A stretch of 64,000 nucleotides of DNA from SAR116 cluster bacterium AG-337-N21 (lineage in GTDB: Bacteria; Pseudomonadota; Alphaproteobacteria; Puniceispirillales; Marisalimonadaceae): positions 1-64,000 of the forward strand of contig QBZZ01000010.1 of assembly GCA_003282145.1 (NCBI GenBank), written 5' to 3'. Shown here one piece after another: positions 24,148 to 31,972 of the stretch (position 1 is the stretch's first letter; every line of letters starts with the position of its first letter). Made by a program: the position numbers and the translations under genes. The notes under the pieces are model-generated. The model was not told the origin of the DNA, did not search any database, and worked only from the letters and a program-made list of their open reading frames with translations.

Positions 24148-24618
24148 TTATTCAGCGATTTGCTCTTGCAAGAAATTTTTGAGACCCGCATGTTCAATAA
24201 CATGTTGTTGAGATTCAATCCAATCTATGTGTTCTTCTGTATCATCTAATATTTTAAGAAAGATATCTCTAGTTACATAATCATTCTTATCTTCACAAAC
24301 ATTTATAGCAACTTTTAAACATGATTGATTTGTCATCTCTAAACCTAAATCTGCACTAAACATTTCAGGAACATTTTCACCAATTTTTAATTTACCTAAA
24401 TCTTGCAAATTAGGAAGACCTTCAAGTGTTAATACCCTTTCAATAATCCAGTCAGCATGCTTCATTTCACCCATTGACTCATCATATATCTTTTTGGCTA
24501 GACCTAAGAATCCCCAATCTTTTAGAATTCGAGCGTGTAGAAAATATTGATTGATAGCCGTTAATTCGTTCTTAAGAATGATATTTAGTTGTTCTATAAC
24601 AACTTTTTCACCTTTCAT
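24148..24618 (-). CDS. bfr: Bacterioferritin
   Basis: A 156-residue ferritin-like iron-storage protein matching E. coli Bfr residue for residue over much of its length. The heme ligand M52 and ferroxidase residues E18, E51, H54, E94 and H130 are present. The position equivalent to E127 reads Thr, with Glu at 128 and 129, so metal coordination there may differ. I prefer the second ATG (24618) since the GGAG is six bases upstream of it and only three before the first. The promoter side carries a Fur-like site. Confidence 0.92.
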   Translation of the reverse strand: MKGEKVVIEQLNIILKNELTAINQYFLHARILKDWGFLGLAKKIYDESMGEMKHADWIIERVLTLEGLPNLQDLGKLKIGENVPEMFSADLGLEMTNQSCLKVAINVCEDKNDYVTRDIFLKILDDTEEHIDWIESQQHVIEHAGLKNFLQEQIAE

Positions 24619-24746
24619 CATAAACTCCGTATATATTTAAGATAATATTTAAGCAATAACATAGATAAATAAATAAGTCATTGTTTTTATTAACTATTTT
24701 TAATAATGATAACAAATATTAATATCAAAATAAAATAGTATTGACC

Positions 24747-24763
24747 ATGATAACAGTTATCAT
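24747..24763. promoter_or_regulatory. Fur-like operator between bfr and the rightward unit
   Basis: ATGATAAC-A-GTTATCAT is a perfect 17-base palindrome. It exactly fills the spacer between TTGACC (24741-24746) and TATTAA (24764-24769) on the plus strand. A second GATAAC half-site occurs near 24708, within a possible leftward bfr promoter (TTGATA, 17 bases, TATTAA). Confidence 0.7.
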
Positions 24764-24770
24764 TATTAAT

Positions 24771-24886
24771 AATTTATGTGGATGAACCCAAGCTATATCT
24801 CCCAAGATTGACTTAGTGCATCCACATCACCATTTTCCTTATCACGATAGAAGTTAAATATTGTAAAACTGTGTTTACAATATTAA
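24771..24886 (+). ncRNA. Candidate iron-regulated structured RNA or leader
   Basis: Downstream of the promoter with the Fur-like palindrome, about 115 bases before the next gene can fold. ATGTGGATG (24776-24784) pairs with CATCCACAT (24819-24827), enclosing a small ATCT-CCCA-AGAT hairpin. After a C-rich single-stranded part (CATCACCATTTTCC) a second hairpin follows at 24857-24884. C-rich loops (CCC) suit antisense pairing with Shine-Dalgarno regions. It could equally be a 5' leader of the dehydrogenase gene or an 11-codon leader peptide (ATG at 24776). No T-run terminator is seen, so this is inference. Confidence 0.3.
24857..24884. promoter_or_regulatory. Perfect 11-bp inverted repeat, possible operator
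   Basis: AATATTGTAAA and TTTACAATATT flank ACTGTG. The TTGTAAA/TTTACAA arms resemble operators of GntR-type regulators of carboxylic-acid catabolism, and it is 39 bases before the dehydrogenase gene. It may instead be an RNA hairpin. No regulator of that class is in the window. Confidence 0.45.
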
Positions 24887-24922
24887 TCTCAAATATAACT
24901 GAATAAGGTTTTATTGATAAAA

Positions 24923-26044
24923 ATGGATCACTTTCAAATTGCAACTGTTCCTGGAGATGGAATTGGTAAAGACATAGTAAACTCAGCGAAATTGATAGTT
25001 GATCTCTCATCTGAAATTATTGGTGGATTTAAATGTAACTGGGAAAATATTAATGCTGGTGCAGAATATTTTGAACAAGAAGGTTGTGATGTAGAACCAG
25101 GCGGTGAAGATAGAATAAGTAATGCTGACAGTATTTTCCTTGGGGCGATTGGATTACCAACGATACGACATGAAGATGGGACAGAAGTATGCCCTCACCT
25201 CAGATTTAGGGAAATGTTTGGATTATATGCTGGAGTTAGACCAGTTAAGGCTTACCCAAACATTACAAACAGGTTAAGTAATAAATTAGCAAGTAATATT
25301 GATTTAGTTATATTAAGAGAATCTACTGAAGGTTTGTTCTACACAGCAGCTGTTCACAACAGATGCCCTGTAGATAACGATGACGAAGTTCAAGATATTA
25401 TGCGAATCACCAGAAAAACAACAGAAAAATTACATGACTTTTCATTTAAATTAGCACGACAAAGAAAGAGTAAGGGAAAGTTAGGTAAAGTTACTTGTGT
25501 TGATAAAGCCAATGTATTTCGTTCTCAAGCTTTATTTAGAAAAATATTTGATGAAAGAAAAGAAAATTTCAAGGATATAGAAGCGGAACATTGTTATGTT
25601 GATGCGATGGCGCTAAATCTTATAAGGAACCCCTGGGAATATGATGTAATGGTTATGGAAAATATGTTTGGCGATATATTATCTGACCTTGGTGGAGGGT
25701 TAGTAGGTGGCATGGGAATGGCTTCATGTGCAGAAATTGGAGACAACCATGGTTTATTTCAACCCGCTCATGGAAGCGCTCCAGACATAATGGGACAAGA
25801 CAAGGCAAATCCATTAGCAACTATTCTTAGCTCTACTTTGATGCTTGACTATTTATCAGATAAAAAAGGATGTGAAAGTGCTTCTGAAGGTTCAAAACTG
25901 ATAGAGGCCGCAATTGAAACAGGCTTTGAAAGAAATGAGTTAAGGCCAATTGAGTTTGGTGGTGATATGGGGACAAAAGCAGTAACTGAAAAATTAATCA
26001 CATTATTAAAAGATAAAAATGTTCAGAATAAAGTATTAACCTAA
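24923..26044 (+). CDS. Isocitrate/isopropylmalate-family dehydrogenase
   Basis: A 373-residue NAD-dependent decarboxylating-type dehydrogenase. It has ATVPGDGIGKDIVNSAK, the substrate-loop RESTEGLFYTAA, the catalytic region VDKANVFRSQALF and MENMFGDILSDLGGG. The sequence is clearly different from the tartrate-dehydrogenase-type gene at 15733. It heads the catabolic run with a monooxygenase-like protein and a sugar-acid kinase, so a hydroxy-dicarboxylate (tartrate-, malate- or homoisocitrate-like) is a likely substrate. The ATG at 24923 has only a weak AAGG upstream; a TTG at 24914 is another option. Confidence 0.8.
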   Translation: MDHFQIATVPGDGIGKDIVNSAKLIVDLSSEIIGGFKCNWENINAGAEYFEQEGCDVEPGGEDRISNADSIFLGAIGLPTIRHEDGTEVCPHLRFREMFGLYAGVRPVKAYPNITNRLSNKLASNIDLVILRESTEGLFYTAAVHNRCPVDNDDEVQDIMRITRKTTEKLHDFSFKLARQRKSKGKLGKVTCVDKANVFRSQALFRKIFDERKENFKDIEAEHCYVDAMALNLIRNPWEYDVMVMENMFGDILSDLGGGLVGGMGMASCAEIGDNHGLFQPAHGSAPDIMGQDKANPLATILSSTLMLDYLSDKKGCESASEGSKLIEAAIETGFERNELRPIEFGGDMGTKAVTEKLITLLKDKNVQNKVLT

Positions 26045-26062
26045 TAGGAGTTAAAATTAATA

Positions 26063-26353
26063 ATGTTTGTAATAACTGTTAAATTTGTAATTCACGAAAC
26101 AGACACAGAAAAATTTAAACTAAGAGTCTTACAGCAAGCCAGAGACTCTCTTGAACTTGAAAAAGATTGTCATGAATTTGATGTCTGCCACGACCCTAAT
26201 AATAAAAATATAGTATTTTTATATGAAACTTACACTGATAAAGACGCTTTTGACATTCACCTCAACAGCAAACATTATCTATCATTTAATGAAGAAGTAA
26301 CACCTTGGGTTAAAGAAAAAATTGTAACACAATTAGAAAAACAAGCATTATAG
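26063..26353 (+). CDS. Antibiotic-biosynthesis-monooxygenase-like (YgiN-type) protein
   Basis: A 96-residue dimeric alpha-beta barrel protein. VKFVIHETDTEKFKL, the acidic CHEFDVC and YETYTDKDAFDIHLNSKHY are the pattern of the ABM/YgiN quinol-monooxygenase family. It has no signal peptide. It follows the dehydrogenase by 18 bases and precedes the kinase by 15, so it is probably in the same operon. The substrate is unknown. Confidence 0.8.
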   Translation: MFVITVKFVIHETDTEKFKLRVLQQARDSLELEKDCHEFDVCHDPNNKNIVFLYETYTDKDAFDIHLNSKHYLSFNEEVTPWVKEKIVTQLEKQAL

Positions 26354-26368
26354 AATTAAGAGCGGATT

Positions 26369-27640
26369 ATGAAACTAGGGATAATAGGTGATGATTTTAC
26401 TGGATCCTCTGACATTGCAAACAACCTTAAAAAAGCAGGAATGCAAGTATCCATGTATGCTGGTATTCCAACCCTACTACCTTCAGAAATAAAAAAAGAA
26501 CCAACTGACGCCGCCGTAATTGCCCTCAAAACTAGAACCATACCAATTGAAGAAGCAGTATCGGAGAGCTTAAAAGCTCTTGCATGGCTAAAAGATTGTG
26601 GATGTGAACAATTTATTTTTAAATATTGCTCAACTTTTGACTCTACTAAAGAAGGAAATATAGGGCCAGTAACTGATGCAATTATGAAAGAATTAAATAC
26701 AGATTTTACTATAGCGTGCCCGTCCTTTCCTGATGCTGGACGAACTGTTTATTTTGGACATATGTTTGTTAATGGCAAACCATTAAATGAATCAGGAATG
26801 GAAAATCATCCTCTAACTCCAATGACAGACCATAATTTAGTTAGGTGGCTTAATTATCAAACCAAAGATAATGTTGGCCTGATTGATTTTCAAACTATTA
26901 CAAAAGGAGCGAATAGCGTCAAAGAGAGAATTGAAACGTTAAAAACAAATGGATATAAGTATGCAATTATTGACACTATTAAAAATGATGACTTTGACAT
27001 TATTTGTAACGGCGTAAAAGACTTACCATTTCTAACTGGTGGATCTGGTATTGCTCTTGGATTACCAAAAATTTATAAAGATAGAGGTTTGTTGTCTACA
27101 TCTAATTTTGAAATTCCTAAAAATAATTCCAATGCCATTATTCTTTCTGGATCATGCTCAGTTGCAACAATAAATCAAATAAATATTTATAAAGAGAAAA
27201 ACCCATCCTTATATATTTCTCCTGATGAGGTAATTAACAATGAAGACTTGGTTGAAAATGTCTTTTCATGGATAAAAGAAAATGAAACATTATCTCCTCT
27301 TGTTTACTCGTCTTCTGATACAAAAACTGTCACAGAAAAACAAAAACAATATGGCCAAAAAATCTTAGCAAATAAAATTGAAAACTTTTTTGAATTACTA
27401 TCTAAAAAACTTGTAAATGATAATTTTGGAACATTTATTTCAGCTGGAGGAGAAACCTCAGGAGCAGTCATAAAAGGTTTAGGTGTCCAAGAGCTTAAAA
27501 TAGGCGAAGAAATTTCTCATGGCATCCCTGCCCTATGGTCCCCTCATTCTAATGGTAATAAGCCAATTTCTGTAACACTTAAATCTGGTAACTTTGGTCA
27601 AACAGATTTCTTTGAGAGAGCTCTCAAAGTGTTTAGTTAA
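26369..27640 (+). CDS. Four-carbon acid sugar kinase (OtnK/DUF1537 type)
   Basis: A 423-residue kinase with the N-terminal DUF1537 signature LGIIGDDFTGSSDIANNL, the FKYCSTFDSTKEGNIGPV segment and a C-terminal nucleotide-binding part with AGGETSGAVIKGLG. These kinases phosphorylate 3-oxo-tetronate, erythronate or threonate-type C4 acids. Genomic partners in other bacteria are an aldolase or decarboxylase; an RraA-like gene lies immediately downstream in the opposite direction. An 8-bp hairpin (27610-27629) is present inside the last codons and may serve as a terminator for either gene. Confidence 0.82.
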   Translation: MKLGIIGDDFTGSSDIANNLKKAGMQVSMYAGIPTLLPSEIKKEPTDAAVIALKTRTIPIEEAVSESLKALAWLKDCGCEQFIFKYCSTFDSTKEGNIGPVTDAIMKELNTDFTIACPSFPDAGRTVYFGHMFVNGKPLNESGMENHPLTPMTDHNLVRWLNYQTKDNVGLIDFQTITKGANSVKERIETLKTNGYKYAIIDTIKNDDFDIICNGVKDLPFLTGGSGIALGLPKIYKDRGLLSTSNFEIPKNNSNAIILSGSCSVATINQINIYKEKNPSLYISPDEVINNEDLVENVFSWIKENETLSPLVYSSSDTKTVTEKQKQYGQKILANKIENFFELLSKKLVNDNFGTFISAGGETSGAVIKGLGVQELKIGEEISHGIPALWSPHSNGNKPISVTLKSGNFGQTDFFERALKVFS

Positions 27641-27648
27641 CTCAAAAA

Positions 27649-28299
27649 TTAAATTTTAGAAAACTTCTTTAAAGCATTTGTAAAAGTTAATCCAGCGTCC
27701 ATTTCTTCCATTGCCTTTCTGTCATCGGCAGAAAATTTTTCGGAAGCTTCAGTTATATTTTCAGCATGCTCAATTGGGATGCATAAAACACCTGTGCCAT
27801 CAGCAACAATAATATCACCTTTTCTTACTCTCACTCCCGCACAAATAATAGGATCATTTATAGATAAAACTTTTATCCTCGTTTTTCCGGGTGTTGGTAC
27901 CATGTGTCTAGAAAATGCTGGAAAGGAAAATTCTATAATTTCTTCTCTATCACGAATACCTCCATCGACCACAAGGCCACCAACTCCTTTCAACTTTGCA
28001 GCATAAGAAGCCATCCCACCCCAGGTAGACACCTGAGCTCCATTATTGGCAACAACAATGACATCTCCTGGATTTGCCGCGTCAATCATATGCCCAACTT
28101 TAAAATCATCTGATGAAAAACTGCCAAAAGGACCTGTTGTTTCTTGAACCGTAATAGCTCTTCCTACTACCTTCATACCAAAACCTGCAGGAGCCAGGTT
28201 ATTCATAACACCATTAAAACCAACATCATCTAGTGCATTGGCTAAGGTTGGTGTAGCAATTTTTTTTAATCTTTCTAAAATTTCATCATTAACAGACAT
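27649..28299 (-). CDS. RraA-like/HMG-CHA-type aldolase family protein
   Basis: A 216-residue protein with the RraA/DlpA fold. Conserved are GDVIVVANNGAQVSTWGGMAS and VVDGGIRDREEI, which form the divalent-metal and active-site regions of 4-hydroxy-4-methyl-2-oxoglutarate aldolases. Members act as pyruvate-releasing aldolases or oxaloacetate decarboxylases; non-catalytic RraA proteins regulate RNase E, but the aldolase reading fits this catabolic region better. It has a GGGAG Shine-Dalgarno. Its end faces the kinase gene with 8 bases between them. Confidence 0.82.
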   Translation of the reverse strand: MSVNDEILERLKKIATPTLANALDDVGFNGVMNNLAPAGFGMKVVGRAITVQETTGPFGSFSSDDFKVGHMIDAANPGDVIVVANNGAQVSTWGGMASYAAKLKGVGGLVVDGGIRDREEIIEFSFPAFSRHMVPTPGKTRIKVLSINDPIICAGVRVRKGDIIVADGTGVLCIPIEHAENITEASEKFSADDRKAMEEMDAGLTFTNALKKFSKI

Positions 28300-28443
28300 T
28301 TATAAACTCCCGAAGTACCCAAAATAATTTTACTCTTAATTAATAATGTTGTTATAAAGACACTTTTTTTGTATTAATTATATTGACCTTTATCCTATAT
28401 AATTTAACTTATTTTAAATTAATTAACAAAATAAGTATTATAA

Positions 28444-29598
28444 ATGTCTAAGTTTAATTTTCCTTCTATTAAAGAAACGAATGATTTATCAAACCTTCGA
28501 AAAGAAGTAAGAAATTTTATAACAACATCATTAAATCATAAAGAGTTTGAGCCTTCAGCTGATGCTTGGGTCTTTTCTGCCAGCCCAGAGTTTAGTAAGA
28601 AACTTGGATCGATGGGATGGCTGGGCATGTCATTTCCAAAAAAATACGGCGGTAATGAAAGAACTGCGCTTGAGAGATATGTTGTGACTGAAGAGCTTTT
28701 AGCTTCTGGAGCTCCTGTCGCCGCTCATTGGATAGCTGACAGACAAAGCGGAAGTCAAATTTTAAGATATGGAAATGAGGAGCAAAAAAAATCAATTATT
28801 CCTAAAATAACCGCAGGAGAATGCTTTTTTGCTATCGGAATGAGTGAGCCTGACTCTGGTTCAGACTTAGCCTCAGTTAAAACTAAAGCTACCAAGATAG
28901 AAAATGGATGGAAACTTGAAGGTAGAAAAATTTGGTCTACTGGCGCTCATATAGCAAATTATATGATTGTACTTGTAAGAACTAGTCCTGCGTCTGAAAA
29001 CAATAGGCATGAAGGACTATCTCAGTTTTTGGTTGATTTATCACTTCCAAATGTAAGTGTTAAAGGTATCCCTGACATGACAGGTCAACGCCATTTTAAC
29101 GAAACTCTATTCGATAATGTCATACTTTCTGAGGATGCATTGCTTGGAGTTGAAGGAAAAGGTTGGTCTCAGGTAGTTGGTGAACTTGCACTTGAAAGAT
29201 CTGGCCCTGAAAGATTTTTGTCTCATTTCACATTACTTGAGAGCTTTATAAATGAATTCAAAAATATTTTAATAAAATCAGGTTCAAAATTGATAGGTAA
29301 ATTAATTGCTGAACTTCAAACATTAAGAAGAATGAGTTTTTCTATAGCCTCTATGTTACAAAATGGAGAATCTCCAGAGACACAAGCTGCATTTGTAAAG
29401 GAGTTGGGTAATAAATTTGAGAAGACCATGGTGGAAACGTTAAGAGAGTTTTCCAATATAATTCCACTTTATGAATGGCCTTCTCAATTACAAAATTTAT
29501 TTGAAGACGCCACTCTCAGAATACCCTCAAACTCATTAAGAGGCGGAACAACTGAAATTATGAAAGGGATAATTGCAAGACAGTTAGGTCTGAGATGA
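28444..29598 (+). CDS. Acyl-CoA dehydrogenase, first of a pair
   Basis: A 384-residue FAD enzyme with the three ACAD domains. It has MSEPDSGSDLASVKTKA, the WSTGAH strand, and a C-terminal helix SLRGGTTEIMKGIIARQLGLR with the R-G-G motif of FAD binding. It overlaps the next gene, another ACAD-like protein, by four bases (ATGA). Such adjacent ACAD pairs often form heterodimers acting on bulky or side-chain acyl-CoAs. The substrate cannot be told from the sequence. Confidence 0.9.
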   Translation: MSKFNFPSIKETNDLSNLRKEVRNFITTSLNHKEFEPSADAWVFSASPEFSKKLGSMGWLGMSFPKKYGGNERTALERYVVTEELLASGAPVAAHWIADRQSGSQILRYGNEEQKKSIIPKITAGECFFAIGMSEPDSGSDLASVKTKATKIENGWKLEGRKIWSTGAHIANYMIVLVRTSPASENNRHEGLSQFLVDLSLPNVSVKGIPDMTGQRHFNETLFDNVILSEDALLGVEGKGWSQVVGELALERSGPERFLSHFTLLESFINEFKNILIKSGSKLIGKLIAELQTLRRMSFSIASMLQNGESPETQAAFVKELGNKFEKTMVETLREFSNIIPLYEWPSQLQNLFEDATLRIPSNSLRGGTTEIMKGIIARQLGLR

Positions 29599-30623
29599 AT
29601 GAAGAACTAGGTATTATTTTAGAAACAACCTCAAAAATTCTTAACAAGCATGTAGGTCATAAATTAAGACAAAACATAGATAACAACAATTCTGATTTAA
29701 TTAATTTATGGAGTGAAATTGAACAACTTGGCCTTCCTAAAATAGCCGTTAAAGATAAGTTCAATGGATCAAGCTTACCTCTTTCAACCACTTTACCAAT
29801 AATCAAATTATCAAATAATATAGGGGCACCAATACCTTTATCCGAAACAATATTGTCTAATTATATTCTGTCAGAATCTGATATAAACCCTCCAAGTGGC
29901 ATTATAACTTATGCAATAGATGTAAAGAACCTTAAAATCATAGGTAATGAAATATCTGGCGAATTAATTTCTGTTCCATATTTAAATCTTACTAATAAAG
30001 TTGTTGTTATTACTGAGATTGAAAAAACAAAAAAAGTTATTCTTATTAAAAATAGTGGTAAAGACAAAGAGTTAAAAAAGAATTTTTTATCTGAGCCACG
30101 CTATAATTTAAAATTAAATAAATGTAAAATCCTTGATATGAAACCAATTAACTTAAGGATAAATTTTAAACATTTAGGCGCTATTGTAAGATCTGCTCAA
30201 ATGATAGGATCGATGGAAAAAATTTTAGATTTATGTATTGATTACTGTTCACAAAGAAAACAATTTGGAAGAGCACTCTCAAAATTCCAAGCTATTCAAC
30301 ATCAGATTTCTGAAATGGCCGTTGAGCTTTCTGCATCTTCTGCAGCTTTATCAACAATTACTAATTCTGATGATTTTTATAAAAATAAAAAGGATATAGC
30401 TATTTTAAAAATAAGAGCTGGAGTTGCTGCAGGAAAAGTTATAGCAATATCCCATCAAGTTCACGGCGCAATTGGATTTACTCAAGAGTATGAATTAGCT
30501 TACTTTACTCGCAATCTAAATAGTTGGAGAAACGATTTTGGAAATGAAAGTTATTGGGAAGATCTATTAGGAAAAGACTTTTTAGAAAATAACAATCAAA
30601 ATTTATGGGAATATTTAACTTAA
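29595..30623 (+). CDS. Acyl-CoA dehydrogenase-like protein, second of a pair
   Basis: A 342-residue protein shorter than ordinary ACADs. Its N-terminal part is weakly conserved; the C-terminal domain is typical: YCSQRKQFGRALSKFQAIQHQ, then SHQVHGAIGFTQEYELAYFTR. It starts inside the stop of the previous gene, so the two proteins are probably made in equal amounts and may form a heterodimer, as in steroid and side-chain degradation FadE pairs. The lysine-rich middle (residues 140-175) looks degenerate. Confidence 0.85.
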   Translation: MNEELGIILETTSKILNKHVGHKLRQNIDNNNSDLINLWSEIEQLGLPKIAVKDKFNGSSLPLSTTLPIIKLSNNIGAPIPLSETILSNYILSESDINPPSGIITYAIDVKNLKIIGNEISGELISVPYLNLTNKVVVITEIEKTKKVILIKNSGKDKELKKNFLSEPRYNLKLNKCKILDMKPINLRINFKHLGAIVRSAQMIGSMEKILDLCIDYCSQRKQFGRALSKFQAIQHQISEMAVELSASSAALSTITNSDDFYKNKKDIAILKIRAGVAAGKVIAISHQVHGAIGFTQEYELAYFTRNLNSWRNDFGNESYWEDLLGKDFLENNNQNLWEYLT

Positions 30624-30648
30624 ATACTATTTCAATTCGAGGTGAAAA

Positions 30649-31446
30649 ATGACTGAATCAGTTTTATATGAACAGAATGATAGAATTGTTAAAATAACAC
30701 TAAATAGACCGGACACAAGAAATGCTCTTTCCGGAGATATTATAGAAGGTTTAGTAGATTCTCTAAATAAAGCTGATAAAGATAAAAATGTAGGTTGTGT
30801 AATATTAACAGGTGCTGGAAAGAGCTTTTCATCTGGAGGAAATCTTCAAGAGATCAAAGATATGACTACTAAGGATAATATGTCTCTAACAGAGCTAGAG
30901 GATTGGTATAGATTTGGAATACAAAAAATTCCACTTACAATGAATAGCATAGATGTTCCGATCGTAGCAGCTGTAAATGGGCATGCCATTGGAGCAGGAA
31001 ACGATTTGTGTACTATGTGCGATATTAGAATTGCAGCAGAAGATGCAAAGTTTTCAGAGAGTTTCCTCAGAATTGGAATTATTCCTGGTGATGGTGGATC
31101 CTGGTTTCTTCCAAAAATAATTGGATTAGCAAGAGCAAATGAGATGATTTTAACTTGTGACGTTCTTGATTCCCAAAAGGCTCTAGATTGGGGTCTTGTT
31201 TCAAAGGTTGTAAAAAATGATGAACTTTTGGATGAAGCTAACAGAACTGCAAATAAAATTGCCTCACAACCCCCTGAAGCTTCAAGAAGAGCAAAAAGAT
31301 TATTAAGAATGTCACAAAATGTTTCTCTGGACAAAGCGTTAGAGATGGCAGCAAGTCAACAAAGTATTCTTCAACAACTTGATGACCATAGAGAAGCAAT
31401 AGACGCCCTTTTAGAAAAAAGAGAAGCTAATTACACAAATTCCTAG
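30649..31446 (+). CDS. Enoyl-CoA hydratase/isomerase (crotonase family)
   Basis: A 265-residue crotonase fold. The oxyanion-hole segments are SFSSGGNLQEIK and NGHAIGAGNDLCTMCDIR; the Glu-bearing helix ESFLRIGIIPGDGGSWFLP is intact. It hydrates 2-enoyl-CoAs or acts on a related substrate. It follows the ACAD pair by 25 bases with its own GAGG Shine-Dalgarno, so the three genes are likely one beta-oxidation-like operon. Confidence 0.9.
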   Translation: MTESVLYEQNDRIVKITLNRPDTRNALSGDIIEGLVDSLNKADKDKNVGCVILTGAGKSFSSGGNLQEIKDMTTKDNMSLTELEDWYRFGIQKIPLTMNSIDVPIVAAVNGHAIGAGNDLCTMCDIRIAAEDAKFSESFLRIGIIPGDGGSWFLPKIIGLARANEMILTCDVLDSQKALDWGLVSKVVKNDELLDEANRTANKIASQPPEASRRAKRLLRMSQNVSLDKALEMAASQQSILQQLDDHREAIDALLEKREANYTNS

Positions 31447-31462
31447 CTAAGGTTTTTATATT

Positions 31463-31966
31463 CTACATGTACACTCTGGGAAAAAAATAATCGACAACTT
31501 CCTCTTTTTTTAAAACTGGTGTTTTGAAATTATTTTCAGTATATTCTATTATAACAACGCCACAAGTCACTAAGTTTCCATGTAACTTATTATAACCTCT
31601 AGTTGATAATTGATACATTAATGAATTTAAAATGGGATTATGACTTATTACAACCACAGTATTAAATCCAACAACTTTGGAGGTTAAATTTTTTTTAATC
31701 TGAACTATTTATGCATGATATAGATCTTCTTCTATGGATAAAAGATTGTCTTTATTATCCCAATTTAAAAATATATTTTCGTAAGTTAGCTGTGCTCTTA
31801 ACGCAGGAGAGATTAAAAACAAATCTGGTTTATCTATTCTTTTTTTAAGTTCCTCAAAAATGAGTTTACAAGAATTATAACCTCTTTTGTTCAAACCTCT
31901 TTGAAGATCATTGACATTAACACTCCAATTGGATTTAGCATGACGTATTAATATTAATTTAGACAT
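31463..31966 (-). pseudogene. SixA-type phosphohistidine phosphatase with an in-frame stop
   Basis: The first 85 codons carry the phosphatase signature LILIRHAKSNWSVN and then a TAA at 31709-31711. Reading on in the same frame, the rest of the domain follows without interruption, including VVVISHNP, the second catalytic His motif, to a stop at 31463. A 167-residue SixA-like protein is therefore split by a single nonsense codon, leaving each catalytic His on a different side. It is not a frameshift. Either a true pseudogene or a sequence error; readthrough seems less likely. Confidence 0.75.
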
Positions 31967-31972
31967 TTAATA

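Noticed and set aside
24776-24811. An 11-codon leader peptide starting at ATG 24776.
   Set aside because: No Shine-Dalgarno can precede it if transcription starts near 24776, and it contains no run of regulatory codons; kept only as an alternative for the RNA candidate.
24813-25010. Minus-strand ORF of 65 codons over the bfr-dehydrogenase intergenic region.
   Set aside because: It overlaps the start of a good gene and the inverted repeats, and shows no ribosome-binding site or family pattern.
27610-27629. Hairpin in the last codons of the sugar-acid kinase as a terminator.
   Set aside because: The 8-bp stem is real, but there is no clear T-run on either strand; only mentioned with the gene.
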